NCBI GenBank assembly: GCA_937921035.1
Contig: CALEUL010000043.1
Location: forward strand, 1 to 15,587
From: an uncultured Porphyromonadaceae bacterium
GTDB lineage: Bacteria > Bacteroidota > Bacteroidia > Bacteroidales > Muribaculaceae
DNA length: 15,587 bases
Reading direction: 5' to 3'
The notes beneath the pieces were generated by a model. The model did not search any database and was not told where the DNA came from. It was given only the letters and a program-made list of their open reading frames with translations. A program made the position numbers and the translations under genes. Each line of letters starts with the position of its first letter. Positions within the stretch are counted from its first letter, which is position 1. Positions 5,429 to 12,535 of this stretch are shown in pieces.

Positions 5429-8242
5429 ATGAAAAATAGAGAATTGAGAAATTTTATTGTTTTGATGGTTTTTGCATTCATGAACGTGGCGACCGTGATG
5501 GCCGTCACGGTTCGCGGATGTATTTTAGACAACCAGGGCGAGGCGCTGATGCAGGCCTCGGTCCGTATTCTGCAACAAAAGGATTCTGTGCTTGTAAAAG
5601 GCGCCGTAACTAACGCCAATGGCCGTTTCACTGTCTCCGGTGTTAAGCCGGGCAAGTATATTGTAGAGGCATCGTACGTGGGATTTGCCACACAGATGCG
5701 CGATATCACCGTTGCAGACAAGGATCTGACACTGAAAAATTTCGAGCTTGCGGAAAGTTCCATAGCCTTGCGCGACGCCGTCGTTACGGGCATACGCACT
5801 CCTATAAAGGTTATGGAGGACACGGTGGAATTCAACGCCGACAGCTACAAAACACAGCCGAATGCAGTTGTAGAGGACCTGCTGAAACGTCTGCCTGGCG
5901 TAGAGGTGTCGTCGGACGGCAAAATAACGGCAAACGGCAAGGAGATAAAGAAGATCTTGGTTGACGGCAAGGAGTTTTTCTCCGACGACCCCACAGTAGC
6001 TTCCAAGAACTTGCCCGTTAATATGATAGACAAACTCCAGGTTGTGGACCGCAAGAGCGATCTGGCACGCCTTACGGGCGTAGACGACGGCGACGACGAA
6101 ACCGTTATCAACCTTACCGTAAAGAAAGGGATGAACAACGGCTGGTTCGGCAATGTTGAGGCCGGGTACGGTACCGACGACCGCTACAAAGGCAATTTCA
6201 TTCTCAACCACTTCTGGAACGGCAATCAGATGACGATTGTGGGCGGCGCCAACAACGTTAACGAGCCCGGTTTCGCCGATATGGCTTCGGGCCGCTTCCG
6301 TCGGTTCGGCGGCGACAACGGCATCACGACGTCGCAGCAGTTCGGTCTCAACTTCAACATAGGCAAGGAAGAAATTTTCCGTGTTGGCGGCGACGTTATG
6401 TACAGCCACACCGACCGCGATACGCGCACGAGCTCGGACCGCCAGTATCTTTTCACGGACAGTACATCACTGGAGCAGTCGCGGAAGATAAGCCGGGACA
6501 AGGGGCACAATGTGAGTGCGAACTTCCGTGTGCTGTGGAATCCCGACAGTTTCAATACTTTCGAGTTCCGCCCCGAGATGTCGCTCAGCTTCAATAAATC
6601 GGCGTCAGTTGATTCGGCGATGACTTTCGCCAACTCCGACATGCTGTCTCCGGTGAACAAGAGCTATAACACAGGCGATTCGGACGGAAAGTCGTTCCAG
6701 ATCAGCGGCCGTCTTATCTACACGCACAAGTTCCGTTCCCGTCCCGGGCGCTCGTTTTCTGTAATGGCAAACTACAGTTTCAGCAATCTGCGCGAAAACG
6801 AGGACAGCTACTCGCGTAACCTGTTCTACCTGTTCAACGACTCCACGGATATCTACGACCAGTATTCGGACAACCATACGTGGAGCAACTCGGTGAGCAG
6901 CCGCGTGAGCTGGACCGAACCGTTGTGGAACAAGAATAATTTCCTGACGCTTGAGTACCGTTTCTCGTACCGGTGGAACAACGCCGACAAGCTGACCTAC
7001 GACCGCATACCCCGCGCCGACGGAACGTATTACTACACTCTTGACGAGGACCTGTCCAACCGATTCCGCAACGATTTTATGGAGAATTCCGTTCGCCTCG
7101 GGTACCGCTATGTGAGCAAGAACGCGAACCTCAACGTAGGCGTTTCGCTGGTGCCGCAGTCGTCGCAGTCTAAAAACCTACTTACGTCGGCGAAGAGCAT
7201 TCCGCGCCGCAATGTGTTGAACTTCGCACCATTCCTGCGTTATCGGCTGAAAATTACCAAGACGCGCAGCTTTAACGCATTCTATAACGGGCGCTCGTCG
7301 CAGCCTTCGATGACGCAGCTTCAGCCTGTAGCGGACATGTCGAACCCGCTGAACATAGTCATAGGTAACCCAGCACTGAAGCCGTCGTTCACCCACAACG
7401 CCAACCTTCGGTTCCAGGACTTCAATTCCGAGGCACAGCGGAGCATAATGGCCATGCTGATGGCCAACATGACGCAGAACTCGATTGTAACGCAGACGAC
7501 GAACGATTCCGAGACTGGCGGCCGCACCACAACGTACCGCAATGTTAACGGCATATGGAGTGTCCGCGGCATGAACATGATTTCTCTTCCGTTGCGTAAC
7601 AAGGCGTTCACGATCAACAACCACATATTCCTGGAATACTCTCGATCGGCGGGCTATACGCAGAATCAACTCTACCGCTCGGGCAACTTCGGCGTCCGCG
7701 AGAGCTTCGGCATAGCATGGCGCCCCGAGAACGTAGAACTGGAGCTTCGTCCGAGCTACAGTTTCCAGAATACCACCAATACCGTACAGAAGAGCAGCAA
7801 CCGCAACGTACACACATATGGGGGCACGTTCTACGGCACTTACTATACGCCCATCGGCATAGTGCTTAACACGGACCTCAACTATTCGCAGACTTCCGGC
7901 TACTCCGATGGCTACGATACCAAGACGTGGATGTGGAACGCAAGCATATCCTATCAGTTCCTGAGCGGCAAAGAAGCCACAATATCGCTCAAGGCCTACG
8001 ATATTCTCGGGCAGCGCTCCAACATCCGTCGCAGCGTAACGGACAACTATATAAGCGACTCGCGTTACAACTCGCTTACGCGGTATATTATGGTAACAGC
8101 CAGCTACCGCTTCAATACTTTCAAGAAAGGCGGCGAACCCGATGTGTTCGACGGCGGCGCCGGTGGACCAGACCGGCACCGTATGGGTCCCCCTCCCGGC
8201 GGACACGGAAGGCCTCCGATGGGCGGCAGACGACCGTTCTAA
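5429..8242 (+). CDS. outer-membrane beta-barrel protein, TonB-dependent-receptor-like (OMP_b-brl_3 type)
   Basis: This is a 937-residue outer-membrane protein with a signal peptide (MKNRELRNFIVLMVFAFMN..., cleavage near ATVMA). Residues about 27-112 form a CarboxypepD_reg-like domain (VRGCILDNQGEAL, then GRFTVSGVKPGKYIVEASYVG). Residues about 118-235 are plug-like, with VVEDLLKRLPGVEV, then ILVDGKEFFSDDP and MIDKLQVVDRKSD, a signature of the OMP_b-brl_3 / TonB-receptor-like family. The rest is a barrel of alternating aromatic strands ending near YIMVTASYRFNTF (about residue 898). A 39-residue Gly/Pro/His/Arg-rich tail (899-937) follows the barrel. The start at 5429 is preferred because the next Met would lose the basic N-region. 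No SusD-like partner follows, so this is not an obvious glycan-uptake pair. The substrate cannot be told. The gene stands alone, with its own promoter and a terminator at 8413-8443. Confidence 0.88.
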   Translation: MKNRELRNFIVLMVFAFMNVATVMAVTVRGCILDNQGEALMQASVRILQQKDSVLVKGAVTNANGRFTVSGVKPGKYIVEASYVGFATQMRDITVADKDLTLKNFELAESSIALRDAVVTGIRTPIKVMEDTVEFNADSYKTQPNAVVEDLLKRLPGVEVSSDGKITANGKEIKKILVDGKEFFSDDPTVASKNLPVNMIDKLQVVDRKSDLARLTGVDDGDDETVINLTVKKGMNNGWFGNVEAGYGTDDRYKGNFILNHFWNGNQMTIVGGANNVNEPGFADMASGRFRRFGGDNGITTSQQFGLNFNIGKEEIFRVGGDVMYSHTDRDTRTSSDRQYLFTDSTSLEQSRKISRDKGHNVSANFRVLWNPDSFNTFEFRPEMSLSFNKSASVDSAMTFANSDMLSPVNKSYNTGDSDGKSFQISGRLIYTHKFRSRPGRSFSVMANYSFSNLRENEDSYSRNLFYLFNDSTDIYDQYSDNHTWSNSVSSRVSWTEPLWNKNNFLTLEYRFSYRWNNADKLTYDRIPRADGTYYYTLDEDLSNRFRNDFMENSVRLGYRYVSKNANLNVGVSLVPQSSQSKNLLTSAKSIPRRNVLNFAPFLRYRLKITKTRSFNAFYNGRSSQPSMTQLQPVADMSNPLNIVIGNPALKPSFTHNANLRFQDFNSEAQRSIMAMLMANMTQNSIVTQTTNDSETGGRTTTYRNVNGIWSVRGMNMISLPLRNKAFTINNHIFLEYSRSAGYTQNQLYRSGNFGVRESFGIAWRPENVELELRPSYSFQNTTNTVQKSSNRNVHTYGGTFYGTYYTPIGIVLNTDLNYSQTSGYSDGYDTKTWMWNASISYQFLSGKEATISLKAYDILGQRSNIRRSVTDNYISDSRYNSLTRYIMVTASYRFNTFKKGGEPDVFDGGAGGPDRHRMGPPPGGHGRPPMGGRRPF

Positions 8243-8412
8243 GAAAAGAACGAACCAAGGTACATTACCTAAGGATAAAGACAGGTTTAATGAATAATGA
8301 GATAAATGGTTTAATTGAAAAAGAGTAAAAAGAAAAAGAGAACAGAAAGACACAAAGCAACAAAAGTAACACTCATCAAGGACCGGCAGCTGCTGTGAAG
8401 CCCCTGCCGTTT

Positions 8413-8443
8413 AAATCAGCAGCCAGCCACTGCTGATTTTTTT
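8413..8443 (+). terminator. intrinsic terminator after the barrel gene
   Basis: A perfect 10-bp stem (AAATCAGCAG / CTGCTGATTT) with a 7-nt loop runs into a T-tract. A weaker CGGCAG / CTGCCG hairpin (8384-8409) lies just upstream. The terminator sits 170 bases after the stop at 8242, and the intervening A-rich stretch holds no gene I can support. Confidence 0.8.
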
Positions 8444-8476
8444 GTATGCTACAGCTTGCAGACGGGATTTTTTCAT

Positions 8477-8484
8477 TAATTTTG
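8477..8484 (+). promoter_or_regulatory. -7 promoter element of the lipoprotein/PagL-like/esterase operon
   Basis: TAATTTTG matches TAnnTTTG. A weak CTTG lies 18 bases upstream (8455-8458). The box ends eight bases before the ATG at 8493, so the leader would be only a few bases. It lies downstream of the upstream in-frame ATG at 8442, which supports 8493 as the true start. Confidence 0.6.
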
Positions 8485-8492
8485 CCCCTGCT

Positions 8493-9461
8493 ATGAAACA
8501 GTGGAATGAATCTTTTGCCGAGAGGCCGGGCGTTGTGTGGGCTGTTCTCCTTCTGTTTGTATCTGCTGTATTTACTTCCGGCTGCAACGGTGATGTTTTT
8601 ATTACGAAGCTGATAGTAAGTGCCGCGAATGCGGAGGTGTCGCGCGCGTGCCCCGAATGGCGTATCGGCGTATCCGGGAAGAACTGGACGGTGAAGGATA
8701 TCAATTTTTATGGCCGCGAGGATTACATTTATTTTGCAGGCGTGGAAGGCGATGCGCCGCTGCGCATACAATCGCCGTATGTGGACCTGTATGTTCGCAC
8801 AGGCAGCGATTATATCGACATTGAGCTTGCCGACTATGTAGGGAGCGCCACAGGCACGCTTTCGTTTACAGTTACGGACGGCTATGATTATATTCCCGTG
8901 GAGGTTTCGGTAGAGCCAGACGTTATAACCGGCGTGAATATCGAGGATGTAAGCTATACACTTGATTCGTGGGGCGGCTATCCCGACGAGAATTACACCG
9001 AGAAGGTGATAACATACAACTATCCGAATGGGTTGTCGGAGGCCGGGCTGCTTGAATTCCGGAAGCCGGAATCGTGCCCGATACGGTATTATTTTATAGG
9101 CATACCGGATGCGTCTTTTTTCGCGCAACGTGTTCTGGAGAGCCGTCAGGAAGTGCCCATACCGTCGTATACGTTCCACAGTTCGCCCACCCACGATTTC
9201 TGGGGCATGACGGGCGACCGTGCCGTACTGACGACAGAATATGCGCAGACCATCACCAAAGAGGTACCGCCAGTACCCGCACCAGTTGAACTTCCGGCGT
9301 CGACTCCACTGACCGTTACGCTGTGGTGCGACTACGAGGCTGTTTCCCTGCAGTGCCGCATAAGGGCGGTGAATGAAACGAGCGGGGAGAGGGAGACGAT
9401 ATCGTGCGTGCTGCGAATGTGGGTGCCGGTGAAGTTTAACGCAACGGTTGAGAAGAAATGA
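8493..9461 (+). CDS. predicted lipoprotein of unknown function
   Basis: The frame is open from an ATG at 8442, but that codon sits at the edge of the terminator and upstream of the promoter box, so ATG 8493 is chosen. The 322-residue product begins MKQWNESFAERPGVVW, followed by a hydrophobic stretch AVLLLFVSAVFTSG and Cys31. This reads as a lipoprotein signal peptide with a slightly atypical lipobox (TSGC). The mature part is beta-rich and acidic with many Tyr and Asp. It may contain Ig-like sandwiches (for example residues about 85-150), but I recognise no family or catalytic motif. It overlaps the next gene by four bases at ATGA, or one base if the second ATG is used, indicating translational coupling. 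Its product probably sits in the envelope with the next two. Function is unknown. Confidence 0.78.
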   Translation: MKQWNESFAERPGVVWAVLLLFVSAVFTSGCNGDVFITKLIVSAANAEVSRACPEWRIGVSGKNWTVKDINFYGREDYIYFAGVEGDAPLRIQSPYVDLYVRTGSDYIDIELADYVGSATGTLSFTVTDGYDYIPVEVSVEPDVITGVNIEDVSYTLDSWGGYPDENYTEKVITYNYPNGLSEAGLLEFRKPESCPIRYYFIGIPDASFFAQRVLESRQEVPIPSYTFHSSPTHDFWGMTGDRAVLTTEYAQTITKEVPPVPAPVELPASTPLTVTLWCDYEAVSLQCRIRAVNETSGERETISCVLRMWVPVKFNATVEKK

Positions 9462-10654
9462 TGAAAACGCGAGCATTGATTTTTGCGGCGGTATTTTCCG
9501 CACAGACTGTTTTCGGCTCCGATTCCACCGCAGTGGCACACCGCATAGGTTTAGAGGTGAACGGGTCGTATGTGATGCCTACGAACACAATCGTGAAGGG
9601 CAATAACCGGTTCGATGCCGTAACGCGGAGTGCATTCGGCTTCGCGGCAGAGTATTCTTTCTCTTTTTCGCCGGAATCGCGCTACGGGCGCTATTACCCG
9701 TATGCCTATCAGGGCGTCGGCGCAGGCATGAATATTTTCAGCAGTTCAAAGGTAACGGGCAATCCGGTTAACGTTTATGTGCTGCAAGGCTCCCGGATAG
9801 CGTCGTTCGCGGATCGCCTGTGGCTGGATTACGAATGGAACTTCGGCTTGTCGGCGGGGTGGAAGAAAATGACCAATCCCGAAATTCTCGACCCAGAAGA
9901 TATCGATGGCTTCGGGTCGCATTCAAACGCCTATATTGACCTCGGTTTCAAGCTATGCTATGCCTTGAGCGACCGACTGAGCCTCTCGTGCGGAGTGGAT
10001 ATTTCGCACTATTCCAACGGTAATACCGACTATCCCAATCCGGGTGTGAATGTGCTGTCGGGCCGCTTGGGTCTTGTATGGAATCTCGGGGTAGTTCCGT
10101 CGCAACGGCGGTACGACTGGAGCGATTATGAACCACACATCACCTATGACATCACGGCGTACGGTGCATGGCGCAAGAATCTGTTCGATTCCAATTATTC
10201 CGACCCGATGAACGAGCCGTCGATAAGAGTTATACCTGGCCATTTCGGTGTCGGGGGCTTCAACATCAATCCGCTGTGGCATTTCAACCCGATGTTCGCT
10301 GCCGGTGCGTCGCTGGATTTCCAGTACGACGACGGCGCCAACCTGAGTCCGTATTTTGCACCGTCGTCATCGTCGGACGATCCAAAATTCTACCGTCAGC
10401 CTTTTAGCCACCGCATAATGGCAGGCGTGAGCGCCCGCGCCGAGCTTCAGATGCCGATTTTTGCAGTGAATGTGGGTATCGGGCACAGCGTGTCGGCCCC
10501 CGGAGGTCCCGACATGCGCGGCTGGTACCAGACGTTCACTCTGAAAACTTTTGTAACGCGTAATCTATACCTGAGCACCGGCTACCGACTTGTTCGGTTC
10601 AAGAACCCCGGGAACCTGATGCTCGGCGTAGGCTGGCGCTTCAATGCCCGATAG
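9458..10654 (+). CDS. PagL-like acyloxyacyl hydrolase / lipid A 3-O-deacylase family outer-membrane protein
   Basis: The 398-residue protein has a signal peptide (MMKTRALIFAAVFSAQTVFG, then SDSTAV) and an all-beta, aromatic-rich body ending NLMLGVGWRFNAR, typical of an outer-membrane barrel. Residues 182-198 carry I-S-H184-Y-S186-N-G, then Y-P-N-P-G-V-N198. This matches the PagL-family active-site block, in which His and Ser are catalytic. PagL enzymes remove the 3-O-acyl chain from lipid A at the outer membrane. The family's third triad residue, a Glu 12 residues after the Ser as I recall it, is Asn198 here. The protein is about twice the length of classical PagL, as Bacteroidota members often are. 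It follows the lipoprotein with an ATGA overlap (a second ATG at 9461 is equally plausible) and is followed one base after its stop by the esterase. Confidence 0.72.
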   Translation: MMKTRALIFAAVFSAQTVFGSDSTAVAHRIGLEVNGSYVMPTNTIVKGNNRFDAVTRSAFGFAAEYSFSFSPESRYGRYYPYAYQGVGAGMNIFSSSKVTGNPVNVYVLQGSRIASFADRLWLDYEWNFGLSAGWKKMTNPEILDPEDIDGFGSHSNAYIDLGFKLCYALSDRLSLSCGVDISHYSNGNTDYPNPGVNVLSGRLGLVWNLGVVPSQRRYDWSDYEPHITYDITAYGAWRKNLFDSNYSDPMNEPSIRVIPGHFGVGGFNINPLWHFNPMFAAGASLDFQYDDGANLSPYFAPSSSSDDPKFYRQPFSHRIMAGVSARAELQMPIFAVNVGIGHSVSAPGGPDMRGWYQTFTLKTFVTRNLYLSTGYRLVRFKNPGNLMLGVGWRFNAR

Positions 10655-10655
10655 A

Positions 10656-12500
10656 ATGATTATGAAGCTGTCGGGGATACTTCTTGCTGTGTCAGCGCTG
10701 GCTGTGAGCTTCACTTGCCTGGGCGCCACCACGCTTTTGCCTGTAGAAAGCGGCGATCTGCCCGTTAGCGCTCCCGGGAACGTGAAGCGGTATACAGCCC
10801 GGTGCGCATCCTTAGGATCGGACTTTACAGTTGACGTATGGTTCCCCGAGGGTTATGACAGAGCAGGCGAACGGCGTTACCCTGTGGTATATATGCAGGA
10901 CGGCCAGAATCTGTTCGACCCCAAATTTGCTTTTGGGGGCACAGCGTGGGAGATAGACAAGGCTTTGGGCAAACTTATTGACGCCGGGATGATTGAAACG
11001 CCCATTATAGTTGGCATACATAACCGAGGTAGCCGCCGTCCGGCCGATTATATACCTGAAAAACCGCTGAAGGAGTATCTGACGGCGGAAGAACTTGCCG
11101 AATGCGGCATAGGCGAGGTTACAGGCAAGCGCTATTATGGCGACGAGTATGCCGCTTTTGTTGCGAGGGAGCTTAAACCGGCGGTAGACATAATGTTTCC
11201 TACGCGTCCGGAAAGAGAACATACGTTCATAATGGGTTCGAGCATGGGTGCGCTGGCATCGCTTTACGCAATGTGCGAATATCCGGATGTTTACGGAGGG
11301 GTGGGATGTCTGTCAACTCACTGGATAGGCAATTTCGATTATTCCAGCGTACTGTTTCCTACGGCTATGCTTGAGTATCTGCGTGATAATCTGCCGACGC
11401 CGGGCAGTCATCGCCTTTATCTTGACCGAGGCACAGAGGGTCTCGACGCGGCATACGGCGCGTGGGACGACAAGGCTGTGGCTCTGGCCGAGGAGAAGGG
11501 CTACAGTACTGCCGGAGGCACATTGTACATCTATGTGGATGAAGGCGCCACGCACAACGAACGCGACTGGTGCGCCCGCGTGGACCGGGCACTCGATTTT
11601 TTTCTTCACAACGCTTCCGACCCATATATTCTGCCGGAGACTGAGCCGGAGACATACAGCGTTATCTTTCAGGATTCAAGGTATTCCAGGGCCAAGCCCT
11701 GCGCGTTTGCATGGGGCGTGGGTGTGGTGATTCTCGGCCAGTGGCCCGGCACGTCGATGACTGCCACGGAGTACGGGGGCGCGCCGGCGTGGCGCATAAG
11801 CTGGGAATCGAAGTACGAACCGACCAATATCATTTTCAACAACGGCGATACGGCCCGCATGGTGCAGACCGCCGACCTTGAATTCCACAACGGGTACGTA
11901 TATGATTTCGACGGGCCAGTAGAGCCGGTTGCATCTGCGGATTTTCCAGAATCGTCGGACGGACTTACCGTTAGCGTATATCCCGGGCAGATGGAAATAC
12001 TGTCTGGCACGGCGCGCACGGTGTGTCTGGCCGGTGTAGGCGGCCTCAGCCGTACACTTAGACTCGCGGCGGGAAAACCGCTTGCGATAAGCCTTCCGGC
12101 TGGCTTGTACATCGTTGCCTCCCGCAAGGTATTGGTCCGGAGAGTCCTCGACGCCGGCAGACAAATGCAATATATGTTATGGAACATGTTCTTGCGAAAT
12201 TGTTTGCAGCGCGGGGATTTTTTTGTTACATTTGCGCTACCAACCTTAAAATCGTTATCAGATATGGCAAAAGTGTATGGTGCAGTAACAATCGACTCGG
12301 CACGTTGCAAGGGCTGCGACCTTTGCGTGGTGGCATGTCCGCAGGATGTCCTGTCTCTCCAGCCAAAGGAAGTGAATGACCGCGGATACCATTATGCCTA
12401 TGCCGCCGACCCTGAAAAATGCGTAGGATGTATGGCATGTTCGGCAGTATGCCCGGATGCATGCATCGAAGTATACCGTGTGGTCGAGCGCGGCGAGTGA
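10656..12500 (+). CDS. secreted alpha/beta-hydrolase esterase with CBM26-like module, frame open into korD
   Basis: Start choices are ATG 10644 (overlaps the upstream stop), 10656 (one base after it, used for numbering) and 10662; all precede the signal peptide KLSGILLAVSALAVSFTCLG. Residues about 35-325 are an Esterase D-type hydrolase (PF00756-like): YPVVYMQDGQNLFD, nucleophile S196 in GSSMG, probable Asp257 in LYLDRGTEG, His300 in GATHNERDW. Residues about 334-420 resemble a CBM26 starch-binding module (GQWPGTSM, PTNIIFNNG, QTADLEFHNGYVYDF). A sorting-like tail follows (LPAGLYIVASRKVLVR, about residue 495), where a stop is expected. None occurs in this frame: it continues through about 40 unrelated residues encoded over the kor promoter, then into korD at residue 537, and stops at 12500. 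The real esterase probably ended near 12150. A stop-loss mutation or a sequence error are the simplest explanations. Confidence 0.78.
   Translation: MIMKLSGILLAVSALAVSFTCLGATTLLPVESGDLPVSAPGNVKRYTARCASLGSDFTVDVWFPEGYDRAGERRYPVVYMQDGQNLFDPKFAFGGTAWEIDKALGKLIDAGMIETPIIVGIHNRGSRRPADYIPEKPLKEYLTAEELAECGIGEVTGKRYYGDEYAAFVARELKPAVDIMFPTRPEREHTFIMGSSMGALASLYAMCEYPDVYGGVGCLSTHWIGNFDYSSVLFPTAMLEYLRDNLPTPGSHRLYLDRGTEGLDAAYGAWDDKAVALAEEKGYSTAGGTLYIYVDEGATHNERDWCARVDRALDFFLHNASDPYILPETEPETYSVIFQDSRYSRAKPCAFAWGVGVVILGQWPGTSMTATEYGGAPAWRISWESKYEPTNIIFNNGDTARMVQTADLEFHNGYVYDFDGPVEPVASADFPESSDGLTVSVYPGQMEILSGTARTVCLAGVGGLSRTLRLAAGKPLAISLPAGLYIVASRKVLVRRVLDAGRQMQYMLWNMFLRNCLQRGDFFVTFALPTLKSLSDMAKVYGAVTIDSARCKGCDLCVVACPQDVLSLQPKEVNDRGYHYAYAADPEKCVGCMACSAVCPDACIEVYRVVERGE
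12203..12234 (+). promoter_or_regulatory. promoter of the kor operon (TTTG-N20-TACATTTG)
   Basis: TTTG at 12203-12206 and TACATTTG at 12227-12234 match both parts of the Bacteroidota promoter with 20-base spacing. This is the best-formed promoter in the window. The predicted start near 12238 gives a leader of about 26 nt to the korD ATG. In this sequence the promoter also lies inside the open frame continuing from the esterase. Confidence 0.75.
12264..12500 (+). CDS. korD: 2-oxoacid:ferredoxin oxidoreductase, delta (2x[4Fe-4S] ferredoxin) subunit
   Basis: The 78-residue product MAKVYGAVTID... has two classical 4Fe-4S motifs: Cys15-x2-Cys18-x2-Cys21-x3-Cys25-Pro and Cys53-x2-Cys56-x2-Cys59-x3-Cys63-Pro. 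It is the electron-transfer subunit of a 2-oxoacid:ferredoxin oxidoreductase, passing electrons from the TPP/Fe-S core to ferredoxin in the cytoplasm. The length, lack of a signal peptide and position directly before the alpha subunit (35-base gap) fit the Bacteroidota order delta-alpha-beta-gamma. The start at 12264 follows a good promoter by about 26 nt. The same frame is open upstream all the way to the esterase. I treat korD as a separate gene because its homology begins exactly here and a ferredoxin attached to a secreted protein would be out of place. Confidence 0.88.
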   Translation: MAKVYGAVTIDSARCKGCDLCVVACPQDVLSLQPKEVNDRGYHYAYAADPEKCVGCMACSAVCPDACIEVYRVVERGE

Positions 12501-12535
12501 TTTGGCACCTTTTCCCCTCTTAATTTTCAAAAATC

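Noticed and set aside
8291..8329. Tiny open frame of 12 codons in the A-rich gap after the barrel gene
   Set aside because: It is too short, with no promoter or conserved feature; the gap reads as a 3' untranslated region ending at the terminator.
7178..8353. Long open frame on the minus strand opposite the barrel gene (391 codons)
   Set aside because: It has no recognisable domain and its low-complexity content mirrors the barrel's codons on the other strand.
8442..8492. Upstream in-frame ATG as start of the lipoprotein
   Set aside because: It lies at the end of the terminator and upstream of the -7 box, and would put a charged segment before the lipoprotein signal peptide.
8376..9539. Long open frame on the minus strand opposite the lipoprotein gene (387 codons)
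   Set aside because: It is rich in Arg, His, Cys and Ile with no domain, signal peptide or promoter, and lies opposite a gene with a clear start, promoter and lipobox. It is a composition shadow.
12501..12535. Possible second promoter before korA (TAATTTTC)
   Set aside because: The last base of the -7 consensus is wrong and there is no -33 box. The operon promoter before korD is far better.
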